The notes beneath the pieces are model-generated. The model saw only the letters and a program-made list of their open reading frames with translations, was not told the DNA's origin and did not search any database. The translations under genes were made by a program, and so were the position numbers. From contig NZ_CP115396.1 of the NCBI RefSeq assembly GCF_027625995.1, positions 2,294,001 to 2,358,000 of the forward strand: a DNA stretch of 64,000 nucleotides. Reading direction: 5' to 3'. The DNA comes from Hymenobacter yonginensis. GTDB lineage: Bacteria; Bacteroidota; Bacteroidia; Cytophagales; Hymenobacteraceae. This document shows, in pieces, positions 34,276-43,333 of the stretch (the first letter of the stretch is position 1; each line of letters opens with the position of its first letter).

Positions 34276-37200
34276 ATGCGCCAAACTTTACTCCGCGCCT
34301 TATGCTTCCTGTTGCTGCTGGCAGGGCTAAGCCCCGGGCGGGCCGTTGCCTCTCACCTGCTGGGCGGCGAGATGCGCTATCAGTATGTGGATGCCAACGG
34401 CCCGGCCAATGCCCGCTACCGGTACCGCATCACCGTGCTCGTGTATCTCAACTGGGAGTGCCCGCCGGCCGGCGGCTCGTCCAGCACCCAGTCCAACGTG
34501 CCCGACGGACGCTGCAACATCTTCCTCAACATCTACGACAAAACCACCCGGCAGCGCATTGCCAGCAACGAAGGCGCCAACACCTTCCCCTGCACGCAGG
34601 TCAGCTGCTCGACGCTGCAGAACCCCATCCAGAACGACCAGCAGCAGGCCGGCACCTACCGGCTGCCGCGCATTTCCAACCCCAGCATTACGCCGCCGCA
34701 GCCCGGCGGCTGCAGCATCCCGCCCGGCTCGGTGCCACCAGTGCGTCTGGCCCGCTACGAGGCCATCGTGAACCTGCCCGTGTCGTTTGATGGCTACTAC
34801 GCCGTGTACACCGACGGCACGCGCAATTTCAACATCGACAACCTGCAGAACCCCAGCAACCAGAACCAGACGCTGTTTGTGGAAATGGCGCCGCCGCTGC
34901 TGCCCAACTCCTCGCCCACCTTCTCCGATACGGCCGTCGTCGTTATTTGCCAGGGCGACACCAGCATCCTGGTCAACAACGCCGTTGACCCCGACGGCGA
35001 CCGGCTGATTTACTCGTTCAGCACGCCCTACAACGGCAATCAGGGCGCGGCGGCTTCCTTCGTGGCCCCGCCCAGCGTCACGTATGCCAACACCGGCGGC
35101 TTCTCGGCCACCACACCGTTTGGCACGGGGGCCGGCAACTACGCATTTCTCAATGCCAGCAACGGCATCAGCCGCTACGCCACCTCACGCGTGGGGCGCT
35201 ACGTGGTGGCCGTGGAAGTCAAGGAATACCGCACTATTAATGGCGCGGAGGTTTTGATTGGCTCGACGAGGCGCGAAATTCAGCTGGTGTCGCGCACCTG
35301 CTCGCCCAACAACTCGCCGCAATTTACGGCCGCCACCACCGCACAGCCGCGGCTGTTTACCGTGGAGGAAGGCCAGCCGGTCAGCTTCAACCTGGGCGCT
35401 ACTGATGCCGATGGCAACCCCATCAACCTGCGCGTCAACAGCGTGCTGCTTGATGGCAGCGGCCCGTTCAATGCCACCTTTGCCGGCAGCCAGGGCACCG
35501 TGCTGCCGGGCGCCGTGACCGGCAGCGCCACCATCCAGGGGTCGGGTACCGTCAACGGCCAATTTGTGTTCAACACCCAGTGCGGCAACGGCCGCGCCAC
35601 GCCCTACGACGTGGTGGTAACCGCCACCGACGTAGCCTGCGGCGCGAAAAGCGTGGCCGACGTGTTCCAGATTCAGGTAACGAAGGCCCTGGGCCCGACC
35701 AGCATCAGCGGCAACGACGTTATCTGCGACCGGTCCGTAGCCCAGCAGTACACGGCGGGCGGCCCCACGGCCAGCTCCTACCGCTGGACGGTGCGGGGCG
35801 GCACCATTCAGGGCCCGGCCACCAACAACACCGTGCAGGTGCTCTGGACCGGCACCGGCGCCGGCCGCCTGGTTTTGCGCGGCGTATCGGCGTTCGGCTG
35901 CCCTACTGATTCGGTGGTGCGCATCATTGACGTGCGGCCGGCCGGCGCTTTGGCTGTCACGCCAACCGCCACCGCCATCTGCCCCGGCGGCTCCACCTCC
36001 CTCACGGCTACCGGCGGCACCACCTACCAGTGGACTTCCAGCACCGGCCAGACGTTCACGGGCAGCACCATCACCGTTTCGCCGGCCGTAACGACCACCT
36101 ATACGGTATCGACGTTCGACGGCGTCTGCACCACCACCCGCCAGGCCACCGTAACCGTCAACCCGGCGGCCGTGGCCAACGCCGGCGCCGATGTGGCCAC
36201 CTGCTCCGGCGTATCTACGTCGATTGGCACGGCCGCCCTGGCTGGCTACACCTATCAGTGGAGCCCCGCTACCGGCCTGAGCAACACCAGCGCCGCGCAG
36301 CCCACCTTTGTGCTGAGCAACACCACCAACACGGCGCAGACCTTCACCTACATCGTGACGGCCACCACGGCCCAGGGCTGCGTGGCCCGCGACTCCGTGC
36401 GCATCACGCTGAATCCTGCGGCCGTAGCCAATGCCGGTGCCGACCGCGCTGTGTGCTCTGGTACGCCTACTTCGATTGGCTCGGCCTCTCTAGTGGGCTA
36501 TACTTACCAGTGGAGCCCGGCCACCGGCCTGAGCAGCGCCACCGCCGCCAACCCAACCCTCACGCTCACCAATACCGGCAGCACGCCGCAAACGTTCACC
36601 TACATCGTGACGGCCACTACCGCCAACAGCTGCGTGAGCCGCGACACGGTGCGCGTCACCATCAACCCGGCCGCCGTGGCCACGGCCGGCACCGACCGAG
36701 CCGTGTGCTCGGGCGAAACCACCACGCTGGGTGCGGCCTCATTGGTGGGCTACACCTACCAGTGGAGCCCGGCCACCGGCCTGAGCAGCGCTACGGCTGC
36801 CAACCCAACTTTCAGCCTGACCAACACCGGCACTACGGCGCAGGTGCTCACCTACACGGTCACGGCTACTACGGCTGAGGGCTGCGTAGCCCAGAGCACG
36901 GTGCGCATCACGCTCAACCCAGCCGCCATTGCCAACGCCGGCCCCGACGCCACGCTCTGCGACCGGCAGTCGACGACGCTGGGCAGCGCGGCTCTCACCG
37001 GCTACCGCTACCAGTGGAGCCCGGCCGCCAACCTGAGCAGCGCCACCACGGCCCGCCCGGTATTCACGGGCGTGAACACCACCCAAACCCCGCTCACGCT
37101 CACCTATGTTGTGACGGCCACCACGGCCCAAAACTGCGTAGCCCGCGACACGGTACGCATCCTCGTCAACCCGCGGCCGCTGCCCGACAGCATCCAGGGC

Positions 37201-38994
37201 TCGGCTTCGGTGTGCCCCACGGTGCAGGGCATTGCCTACAGCATCCGGGCGCCGCGCTCCACGGCCTACCAGTGGCTCGTGACGGGCGGCACCATTGCCA
37301 GCGGCCAGGGCACGGCGGCCATCACTGTGAACTGGGGCGGGGCTTCCGCCACGGCCAGCGTGCAGGCGTTCCGGCGGAATGCTGAAGGCTGCTCGTCGGA
37401 TACCGTACGGTTCCCGGTGCGCATCAACCAGCAGCTCGTGACGCAGCGGCCCACCGGCCCGCTGCGTGTGTGCCTCGCCGATGGCCCCTTCACCTACCAG
37501 ACCCAGCTCACCAACGGCTCCACCTACGGCTGGCAGATTGTGGGCGGCACCCAGCTTAGCACCAGCCAGAACACGGTGCAGGTGAACTTCACCCGGCCCG
37601 GCATTGCCAAGCTGGTCGTGACGGAATCCAGCAACCCGGCCGGCGGCCGCTGCCTGGGCCAGAGCGACACGCTTTATGTGACGGTGCTGCCGTCGCCGGC
37701 CGCTAACCTGGCCATCAACGGCCCGGCCCGGTCCTGCGCCAGCCAGACGGCAGCGCAGTTTACCTTGGCCGGCACCGCCGGCTCCACCTACGCTTGGACT
37801 GTGAATGGCGCGCCCCAGACGGTTACGGCCGGTACCCTGAGCGTACCGACTGCCGTGGGCACTTACACCATCACGGCCCGCGAAACCAACGCCAGCCTGT
37901 GCGCCGGGCCGGTGTTCACCAAAACCTTCGTGGTAGTGCCGCCGCTAGCTATTGCCGGTCCGGCCAGCTATTGCCCCGCCAGCCGCACCGGTTTGCGCTA
38001 CAGCACCGCGGCCCTCAGCGGCGGCCAGTATCAGTGGACGATAACGGGCGGCACCATCACCAGCGGCCAGGGCACGGCCACCGTGACAGTTGACGTGCCA
38101 GCCGGTTCGGCCAACGCCACGCTCAGCGTGTCGGAAACCACCAGCCCCGCCTGCGCCGCCACCTTCACCATCCGCCCCGACAACGCGACGGTGGCGCTGA
38201 ACGTGGCCTCGGTGGACCTGCAGGATGACCGCAAAATCAACCTCGCGCTCAACGTGCCCAACAACTCCGGCAACACCAACCGCGTGCAGATTCTGCGCCG
38301 CGTGGCGGGCAGTACCTCGGCCTTCGCCACCGTGGGCAACGTGCCGAACACCGCTACCACCTTCACCGATACCAGCGTGGATGCCGATGCCGCCGCCTAC
38401 GAGTACCGCGTGGAGTTGACCAACGCCTGCGGCGACCTGCTGGCCAGCACCCAGCACACCACCATCCGGACCCTGGCCACGGCCACAGAGGGCGGTGTGG
38501 GCCGCGACGAAGGCAAAGTTAACGTGAGCTGGAACGCCTACCAGGGCTTTGCCGTGCAGCAGTACCGGCTCTACCGCCGGGCCGCCAACGGCACGGCCGA
38601 GTTGGTACAGACCGTGGCCGGCACCGCCACCAGCGTGCAGCTCACCACGGGCAGCGCCGGCTTCGACCAGTGCTTCCGGATTGAGGCCGTGGGCCCGGGC
38701 ACGCTCACGTCCACGTCCAACGAGGCCTGCGTGCAGTTCGCCAACGACCTGGTGTTCTACAACGTGGTGACGCCCAACGGCGACAACCTCAACGACCAGT
38801 TCATCATCAAAAACGTGGAGCTCTACCCCGGCAACTCACTCACCATCTTCAATCGTTGGGGCAAGGAAGTCTACAAAGCCAGCAGCTACCGCAACACCTT
38901 CGACGCCAGCTCCAGCCCGGCCGGCGTCTACTACTACCTGCTCACCCTGCCCGACGGCCGCTCCTTCAAAGGCTGGTTCGACGTGGTGAAATAG
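34276..38994 (+). CDS. Giant Ig/PKD-like surface protein with gliding-type (type B) T9SS domain
   Basis: A 1572-aa exported protein with signal peptide MRQTLLRALCFLLLLAGLSP. The N-terminal 450 residues hold conserved aromatic and Cys-rich segments (ASHLLGGEMRYQYVDANG, VYLNWECPP) seen in large Bacteroidota gliding-associated proteins. The middle has PKD-like and Ig-like modules, including four tandem copies of an 84-aa unit (NPAAVANAGAD..CSG..YQWSPATGLS). The end (NVVTPNGDNLNDQFIIKNVE, IFNRWGKEVYK, PAGVYYYLLTL) is the CHU_C/type B sorting domain, not usually cleaved like type A. It probably acts as a surface adhesin or matrix fibre. The ATG at 34276 starts the signal peptide; an ATG at 34090 in the repeat does not. 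Confidence 0.9.
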   Translation: MRQTLLRALCFLLLLAGLSPGRAVASHLLGGEMRYQYVDANGPANARYRYRITVLVYLNWECPPAGGSSSTQSNVPDGRCNIFLNIYDKTTRQRIASNEGANTFPCTQVSCSTLQNPIQNDQQQAGTYRLPRISNPSITPPQPGGCSIPPGSVPPVRLARYEAIVNLPVSFDGYYAVYTDGTRNFNIDNLQNPSNQNQTLFVEMAPPLLPNSSPTFSDTAVVVICQGDTSILVNNAVDPDGDRLIYSFSTPYNGNQGAAASFVAPPSVTYANTGGFSATTPFGTGAGNYAFLNASNGISRYATSRVGRYVVAVEVKEYRTINGAEVLIGSTRREIQLVSRTCSPNNSPQFTAATTAQPRLFTVEEGQPVSFNLGATDADGNPINLRVNSVLLDGSGPFNATFAGSQGTVLPGAVTGSATIQGSGTVNGQFVFNTQCGNGRATPYDVVVTATDVACGAKSVADVFQIQVTKALGPTSISGNDVICDRSVAQQYTAGGPTASSYRWTVRGGTIQGPATNNTVQVLWTGTGAGRLVLRGVSAFGCPTDSVVRIIDVRPAGALAVTPTATAICPGGSTSLTATGGTTYQWTSSTGQTFTGSTITVSPAVTTTYTVSTFDGVCTTTRQATVTVNPAAVANAGADVATCSGVSTSIGTAALAGYTYQWSPATGLSNTSAAQPTFVLSNTTNTAQTFTYIVTATTAQGCVARDSVRITLNPAAVANAGADRAVCSGTPTSIGSASLVGYTYQWSPATGLSSATAANPTLTLTNTGSTPQTFTYIVTATTANSCVSRDTVRVTINPAAVATAGTDRAVCSGETTTLGAASLVGYTYQWSPATGLSSATAANPTFSLTNTGTTAQVLTYTVTATTAEGCVAQSTVRITLNPAAIANAGPDATLCDRQSTTLGSAALTGYRYQWSPAANLSSATTARPVFTGVNTTQTPLTLTYVVTATTAQNCVARDTVRILVNPRPLPDSIQGSASVCPTVQGIAYSIRAPRSTAYQWLVTGGTIASGQGTAAITVNWGGASATASVQAFRRNAEGCSSDTVRFPVRINQQLVTQRPTGPLRVCLADGPFTYQTQLTNGSTYGWQIVGGTQLSTSQNTVQVNFTRPGIAKLVVTESSNPAGGRCLGQSDTLYVTVLPSPAANLAINGPARSCASQTAAQFTLAGTAGSTYAWTVNGAPQTVTAGTLSVPTAVGTYTITARETNASLCAGPVFTKTFVVVPPLAIAGPASYCPASRTGLRYSTAALSGGQYQWTITGGTITSGQGTATVTVDVPAGSANATLSVSETTSPACAATFTIRPDNATVALNVASVDLQDDRKINLALNVPNNSGNTNRVQILRRVAGSTSAFATVGNVPNTATTFTDTSVDADAAAYEYRVELTNACGDLLASTQHTTIRTLATATEGGVGRDEGKVNVSWNAYQGFAVQQYRLYRRAANGTAELVQTVAGTATSVQLTTGSAGFDQCFRIEAVGPGTLTSTSNEACVQFANDLVFYNVVTPNGDNLNDQFIIKNVELYPGNSLTIFNRWGKEVYKASSYRNTFDASSSPAGVYYYLLTLPDGRSFKGWFDVVK
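36161..37168 (+). repeat. Four tandem 252-bp coding repeats
   Basis: Units begin at about 36161, 36412, 36664 and 36916, each opening with codons for NPAA(V/I)A.AG.D and carrying YQWSPATGLSS. The period is 252 bp (84 aa). Neighbouring copies share long stretches of identical DNA, most of all copies 2 and 3, which is the kind of tract where copy number changes by recombination. Confidence 0.9.
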
Positions 38995-38997
38995 GAA

Positions 38998-39220
38998 CGC
39001 GGATTTTGCTGATTAGGGCGGATTGGTCGGATTTCGAGGCCGATTAAAATTCACCTTCACGTGAATGCAAAGAGGCTTGCCGATTGGCAAGCCTCTTTTT
39101 TGTAGTCTGATTGAAGAAGCCAGGCGAGTATCGACCACAAAATCTGACCAATCCGCTAAATCCGCCTGAATCCGTGATCCACAAAATCCGACCAATCCGA
39201 CTCAATCTGCAAAATCAGCG
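38998..39220. repeat. GCGGATTTTG-family inverted repeat around a terminator
   Basis: Imperfect arms rich in CGGATT / AATCCG units at about 38998-39036 and 39129-39220 flank the hairpin at 39069-39098. The right half holds more than one AATCCGACCAATCCG unit. The same layout recurs, far better preserved, at 41872-42050. Confidence 0.78.
39069..39098 (+). terminator. Terminator after the giant surface-protein gene
   Basis: A 13-bp stem AAAGAGGCTTGCC/GGCAAGCCTCTTT with a GATT loop followed by further T residues. The same hairpin sequence, with a different loop, sits at 41965-41994 inside the sister repeat. Confidence 0.88.
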
Positions 39221-39222
39221 TT

Positions 39223-39230
39223 TACCTTTG
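39223..39230 (+). promoter_or_regulatory. -7 element TACCTTTG just before rlmD
   Basis: TACCTTTG is a full TAnnTTTG match and ends four bases before the GTG start of rlmD. With the usual spacing the transcript would begin at or next to the start codon, so the mRNA may be leaderless. No convincing -33 TTG is present. Confidence 0.55.
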
Positions 39231-39234
39231 TCCG

Positions 39235-40644
39235 GTGAGAAAATCCGTTAAAAACATCCCGGCGGAGCTGCTCCGCGAAGTCGAAATTACCGACATGGTG
39301 GCCGAGGGCAAGTGCCTGGTGCGCCGCGAGAATCTGGTCATCTTTGTGACGCAAGTGGCCCCCGGCGACGTGGTGGATTTGCGCGTGACCAAGGCCAAAA
39401 AGAACTTCCTGGAAGCCGTGCCCACGCACTTCCATAAGTACTCCGAGCTGCGCGTGCAGCCGTTCTGTGAGCATTTCGGCACCTGCGGCGGCTGCAAGTG
39501 GCAGCACCTGGGCTACGAAACCCAGCTGCAGTTCAAGCATCAGCAAGTGGCCGACACGTTGCAGCGCATCGGTAAAGTGGCCCTGCCCGAAATCCTGCCG
39601 ATTCAGGCCTCCCCCGACCAGACCTACTACCGCAACAAGCTGGAGTATACCTTCAGCCACAACGGCTGGCTCACCAACGAGCAGATTGCCAGCGGCCACA
39701 ACTACGAGCGGCGCGTGCTGGGCTTCCACACCCCCGGCCGCTTCGACAAGATTCTCGACATCAACCACTGCTGGCTGCAGCCCGACCCCAGCAACCAGAT
39801 CCGGCTGGCCGTGCGCGATTACGCCCTGGAGCACGACCTGCCCTTCAACAACCTCGTGACCCAGGAGGGCTTCCTGCGCAACCTCATCATCCGGACGGCC
39901 AATACCGGCGACCTGATGGTGATTCTGCAATGCTACTACGCCCACGACGCGCTGTTTCCGCTGCTGGATTTCCTGCAAGAGCGGTTCCCGCAAATCACCT
40001 CCCTCAACTACGTGCTCAACGACAAGGGCAACGAAACCTTCCACGACCTGGAGGTGGTGTGCTACAAGGGCGAGCCGCACATTCACGAGGAAATGGAAGG
40101 CCTGCGCTTCCGCGTCGGCCCGAAATCCTTCTACCAGACCAACTCCGACGGGGCCTTCAACCTCTACAAAATCACCCGCGACTTCGCCCAGCTCACCGGC
40201 TCGGAGCTGGTCTATGACCTCTACACCGGTGCCGGCACCATCGCCAACTTCGTGGCCCGGCAGGCCAGGCACGTAGTGGGCGTGGAGTATGTGGAATCAG
40301 CGGTGAAGGACGCCTACATCAACTCCGAAATCAACGGCACCACCAACACCGAGTTCTACGCCGGCGACATGAAGGACGTGCTCAACGCCGAGTTTATCCA
40401 GAAGCACGGCCGCCCTGATGTGGTCATCACCGACCCGCCCCGCGCCGGCATGCACCCCGACGTAGTGGCCCGCCTCCTCGAAATGCGCGCCCCCCGCATC
40501 GTGTACGTTAGCTGCAACCCCGGCACCCAGGCGCGGGATTTAGAGCTACTGGACGAGGCGTATAAAGTGGTGAAGGTGCAGCCGGTGGATATGTTCCCGC
40601 ACACCCACCACGTGGAGAATGTGGTGCTGCTGGAGTTGAAGTAG
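39235..40644 (+). CDS. rlmD: 23S rRNA (uracil-5-)-methyltransferase RlmD
   Basis: A 469-aa RumA/TrmA-family enzyme that methylates uracil 1939 of 23S rRNA with SAM. It has an N-terminal TRAM domain (about 8-60), the iron-sulfur cysteines in CEHFGTCGGCKWQHLGYE, the SAM-binding VYDLYTGAGTIANFVA, DPPRAGMHP, and the catalytic VSCNPGTQARDLELL. The first codon is GTG; no upstream ATG exists in frame. There is no room for a ribosome binding site between the -7 element at 39223 and the start. The family assignment is firm. Separation of RlmD from RlmC rests on length and the Cys cluster. Confidence 0.92.
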   Translation: MRKSVKNIPAELLREVEITDMVAEGKCLVRRENLVIFVTQVAPGDVVDLRVTKAKKNFLEAVPTHFHKYSELRVQPFCEHFGTCGGCKWQHLGYETQLQFKHQQVADTLQRIGKVALPEILPIQASPDQTYYRNKLEYTFSHNGWLTNEQIASGHNYERRVLGFHTPGRFDKILDINHCWLQPDPSNQIRLAVRDYALEHDLPFNNLVTQEGFLRNLIIRTANTGDLMVILQCYYAHDALFPLLDFLQERFPQITSLNYVLNDKGNETFHDLEVVCYKGEPHIHEEMEGLRFRVGPKSFYQTNSDGAFNLYKITRDFAQLTGSELVYDLYTGAGTIANFVARQARHVVGVEYVESAVKDAYINSEINGTTNTEFYAGDMKDVLNAEFIQKHGRPDVVITDPPRAGMHPDVVARLLEMRAPRIVYVSCNPGTQARDLELLDEAYKVVKVQPVDMFPHTHHVENVVLLELK

Positions 40645-40666
40645 CATACCTGTCATCCTGAGCGCC

Positions 40667-41029
40667 ATGCTGACCCACGAAAAACTGGATGTTTATGCGC
40701 GCTACAAAGGCAACTGGGAAAACTGGCTACGTAGCTCAGAAGGAATCCGTAGCCTGCAAGCAGGCAAGCCCAGCATATTGAGGGGTGAAGATTGGTCTTT
40801 AATCGACAGGAGCGTACAGGACTTGTACCTTATTCAAAACGGACTGGCCTCAAGTTCCTATGTACAGGAATTTGAGGCCAACTTATCGGCCCTTTGCGAG
40901 GACTCCACAGTTGTGCAAAGGCTGCGAGAACTGGTTTCTTACCGGTATGGTCTCTGGAACCAAAAAATGTCGCCAGAACAGTCTTCGCCGAAACGATTTG
41001 GTGATTGGCTATTTCGTCTGTTTGCCTAG
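40667..41029 (+). CDS. Small hypothetical protein
   Basis: A 120-aa soluble, charged, mainly helical protein (MLTHEKLDVYARYKGNWENW). I do not recognise it. It has no signal peptide or membrane segment. It begins 22 bp after rlmD on the same strand and may ride on that transcript. The base composition falls here and stays lower through the next gene. Its size, charge and lonely position resemble immunity proteins of contact-toxin loci, but no toxin is nearby, so that is only a guess. Confidence 0.7.
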   Translation: MLTHEKLDVYARYKGNWENWLRSSEGIRSLQAGKPSILRGEDWSLIDRSVQDLYLIQNGLASSSYVQEFEANLSALCEDSTVVQRLRELVSYRYGLWNQKMSPEQSSPKRFGDWLFRLFA

Positions 41030-41101
41030 TACCTTCAGCCTACAAAACATGAACTGTACTAACGTCCTCGAAATGAACGCTAAGTAGCGTATTGTCACTA
41101 A

Positions 41102-41485
41102 ATGGATGATTTGAATCTGCTGGACCTAAACAATCCTCTATTTCTGGAAGAATTATTGGCTTGGATGGATGGCGGCTCAGTCACGCTCAAGCTCATTGAT
41201 AGTAGTGGCAGAGCATTCAATGTAGAGTTCGGCCAGACGATGTTCCTTGAGAAGCAGCCGTATGGTAATACACCGGGGAGCTTCCTACTCAATGGGCAGG
41301 ACGTACCTATCAGATCTGATAGCGAAAACACACTATTGAAGGCTTTGCGTAATATCAGTTTCAAGGCTACTCTGCCCGCAGACCAGCAAAAAGCCACTAA
41401 TGACCTGATTCAGGAATCACTGGATTTCGTTGAATCCGAAGAGTATTTGCGCATAGCAACTCTCATGGGCAGATTGCCCAGTTGA
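41102..41485 (+). CDS. Small hypothetical protein
   Basis: A 127-aa protein of unknown function (MDDLNLLDLNNPLFLEELLA), with a beta-rich middle (SVTLKLIDSSGRAFNVEF) and a helical end. No signal peptide. It lies 72 bp after the previous small gene, with the same reduced GC and the same strand, and ends 11 bp before the next gene. The pair could have arrived together. Confidence 0.7.
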   Translation: MDDLNLLDLNNPLFLEELLAWMDGGSVTLKLIDSSGRAFNVEFGQTMFLEKQPYGNTPGSFLLNGQDVPIRSDSENTLLKALRNISFKATLPADQQKATNDLIQESLDFVESEEYLRIATLMGRLPS

Positions 41486-41496
41486 AGACAGAACAT

Positions 41497-41871
41497 ATGG
41501 ACTACACCAACGACCCCGAACTGAACGGCAAATACCTCGGCACCATCACCAAGGATTTTGCTACCGTTTCCGATACGCTGAGCGAGGCTTCCTCGCAGAT
41601 CCGCAAGCGGGATATTTCCAAGTATCCCATTTTCGTGTTTGCCCGCCAGGAGGTGCCGCTGGGCGGCCTGCTCATCAACGCCGACGAGCTGAACCTGGAG
41701 TGGCACGTCTTCGCCAGCTACCTGGAGCTGTTCGTGCAGCAGGGCATCGTGGGCCAGGACGGCATCGAAGCCTTCCGAAACACCTACCGCGACGCTGACG
41801 AGTACTGCTGCCTGTTCGTGCTGGATGAGGAATTCACCAACTTCGTCTACATCCCCTATCCGGAAGACTGA
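41497..41871 (+). CDS. Conserved hypothetical protein
   Basis: A 124-aa cytoplasmic protein (MDYTNDPELNGKYLGTITKD) with high-GC codon use like the core genome, unlike the two small genes before it. The sequence has a regular alpha/beta look (KYPIFVFARQEVPLGGLLIN, EYCCLFVLDEEFTNFVYIPY). Similar proteins seem to occur in other Cytophagales, from memory, without known function. The ATG at 41497 is preferred to the TTG at 41482. Its stop codon abuts a 38-bp perfect inverted repeat. Confidence 0.8.
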   Translation: MDYTNDPELNGKYLGTITKDFATVSDTLSEASSQIRKRDISKYPIFVFARQEVPLGGLLINADELNLEWHVFASYLELFVQQGIVGQDGIEAFRNTYRDADEYCCLFVLDEEFTNFVYIPYPED

Positions 41872-42050
41872 ATCGCGGATTTTGTGGATTAAGCGGATTC
41901 GTCGGATTTTGGTGACGATTCGCCTACTCTCGCTTTACTCTCTTCCACGGGTTGTTGTGCATAAAAAGAGGCTTGCCAGTTGGCAAGCCTCTTTCTTTTT
42001 CAATCGTTACCGAAATCCGACGAATCCGCTTAATCCACAAAATCCGCGAT
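41872..42050. repeat. 38-bp perfect inverted repeat filling a convergent gap
   Basis: The arms at 41872-41909 and 42013-42050 are exact reverse complements over 38 bp (beginning ATCGCGGATTTTGTGG). The left arm starts at the base after one stop codon and the right arm ends at the base before the thiL stop codon on the other strand. Inside is a terminator hairpin AAAGAGGCTTGCC (41965-41994) followed by CTTTTT. The element therefore replaces the entire intergenic space. Confidence 0.95.
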
Positions 42051-43079
42051 TTAGAAGTGGTTGAACCCTTGCGCCCGCAGCGGGATGGGCTGGCCGGCTT
42101 TGGTGATGAGGTTTGCGCCTTCGTTCTTGTCTACCATGTGGCCGATGATGGTGATATCGGGGTGGTTCTTGATTTTATCGTGGGCCGACAAGGGCACGGT
42201 GAAGAGCAGCTCGTAGTCCTCGCCACCGTTGAGCATGCACATAATGGGGTCGAGGTTGAACTCCTCGGCCACTTCCAGCGTGGGGTTGGCGATGGGCAGG
42301 TTCTCCGTAAACACGCGGGCCCCGGTGCCGCTGGCGGCGCACAGGTGTAGCACCTCGGAGGCCAGCCCGTCGGAAATGTCAATCATGCTGGTGGGCACCA
42401 CGCCCAGGTCGCGCAGCTCGTGCACCACGTCCATGCGGGCCTCAGGGCGGAGCTGGCGCTGGAGCACGTAGGGGTATTTGCCGAGCTCAGGCTGGGTTTC
42501 GGGGTCGGCCTGCCAGGCTTGCTTTTCGCGCTCCAGCACCTGCAGGCCCAGGTAGGCCCCGCCCAGGTCGCCGGTCACGCAGAGCAGGTCGTTGGGGCCG
42601 GCCCCGCTACGGCGCACGGCTTTGCCCGTTTCGGCCAGGCCCAGGGCCGTGATGCCGATGGTCAGGCCGCTGCGGCTGCCGGTGGTGTCGCCGCCCACCA
42701 GGTCTACGTTGTAGGCCTCGCAGGCCAGCCGGATGCCTTCGTAGAGTTCCTCCACGGCTTCCACCGAAAAACGGGAAGGCACGCTCAGAGCCACTACAAT
42801 CTGGGTGGGCAGGGCATTCATGGCCGCCACATCCGATACGTTTACGGCCACAGCTTTGTAGCCTAGGTGCTTGAGGGGGCAGAACGTGAGGTCGAAGTGC
42901 ACGCCTTCCACCAGCAGGTCGGTGCTGATAACCACTTCCTGCCCGGCCGGGGGCGAGAGGATGGCCGCGTCGTCGCCGATGCCGAGGATGGTGCTGGGCT
43001 GCTGCAGGTGTACGGTTTCCTGAATCCGGCGAATCAACCCGAATTCGCCTACTTTATCAAGGGGAGTTACGTCGCTCAT
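42051..43079 (-). CDS. thiL: Thiamine-monophosphate kinase (ThiL)
   Basis: A 342-aa enzyme that phosphorylates thiamine monophosphate to the active diphosphate. PurM-like features are present: GEFGLIRRI at the N-terminus, GIGDDAAIL, STDLLVEGVHFD, VNVSDVAAMNA, GGDTTGS, SMIDISDGL and NGGEDYELLFT. Length is normal. I take the ATG at 43079 (MSDVTPLDKV); the in-frame extension to 43181 runs through repeat DNA. No other thiamine genes are in the window. Confidence 0.95.
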   Translation of the reverse strand: MSDVTPLDKVGEFGLIRRIQETVHLQQPSTILGIGDDAAILSPPAGQEVVISTDLLVEGVHFDLTFCPLKHLGYKAVAVNVSDVAAMNALPTQIVVALSVPSRFSVEAVEELYEGIRLACEAYNVDLVGGDTTGSRSGLTIGITALGLAETGKAVRRSGAGPNDLLCVTGDLGGAYLGLQVLEREKQAWQADPETQPELGKYPYVLQRQLRPEARMDVVHELRDLGVVPTSMIDISDGLASEVLHLCAASGTGARVFTENLPIANPTLEVAEEFNLDPIMCMLNGGEDYELLFTVPLSAHDKIKNHPDITIIGHMVDKNEGANLITKAGQPIPLRAQGFNHF

Positions 43080-43178
43080 TAGAATCGCTGATTTGCGCTG
43101 ATTGTGTTGATTTCGCTGATTGGCTGGCCTGTTTATCAAGTAATGCCCGGTTGCCCGGCTACTATAAGGCGCCAAGAG

Positions 43179-43186
43179 CAAAGGTA
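43179..43186 (-). promoter_or_regulatory. -7 element TACCTTTG for thiL
   Basis: On the minus strand TACCTTTG matches TAnnTTTG and lies 100 bp before the thiL ATG, inside the repeat-bounded gap. The -33 region lacks a clear TTG. The leader would contain the left repeat arm. Confidence 0.5.
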
Positions 43187-43250
43187 CGACAGGAAGTCGG
43201 CGGCCCGTATTCCGGCCAGACCGCCAGCGCGTCCCTGTATGAGCTTATAA

Positions 43251-43288
43251 AACAACGAGGCCCACGACTTATCGTGGGCCTCGTTGTT
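43251..43288 (-). terminator. Terminator after the lamin-tail gene
   Basis: A perfect 17-bp stem AACAACGAGGCCCACGA with a CTTA loop. Read on the minus strand it is followed by TTTTAT, so it should end transcription of the gene at 43334-44434 before thiL. Confidence 0.85.
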
Positions 43289-43333
43289 CTTCAATGAATC
43301 TGCGCAATCAATACAGCAGCGCAAATCGGCTAT

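Larger units (their letters stand above)
43081..43330. repeat. Third GCGGATT/CTGATTT-type inverted repeat
   Basis: Imperfect arms at about 43081-43125 and 43293-43330 (TTTGCGCTGATTG and complement) enclose a 17-bp hairpin (43251-43288). It starts next to the thiL start region and ends at the stop codon of the gene at 43334. The composition matches the elements at 38998 and 41872 with further drift. Confidence 0.7.

Noticed and set aside
40667-41871. Toxin-immunity or phage-defence island
   Set aside because: No toxin, nuclease, ATPase or known defence domain is visible; only small unknown proteins.
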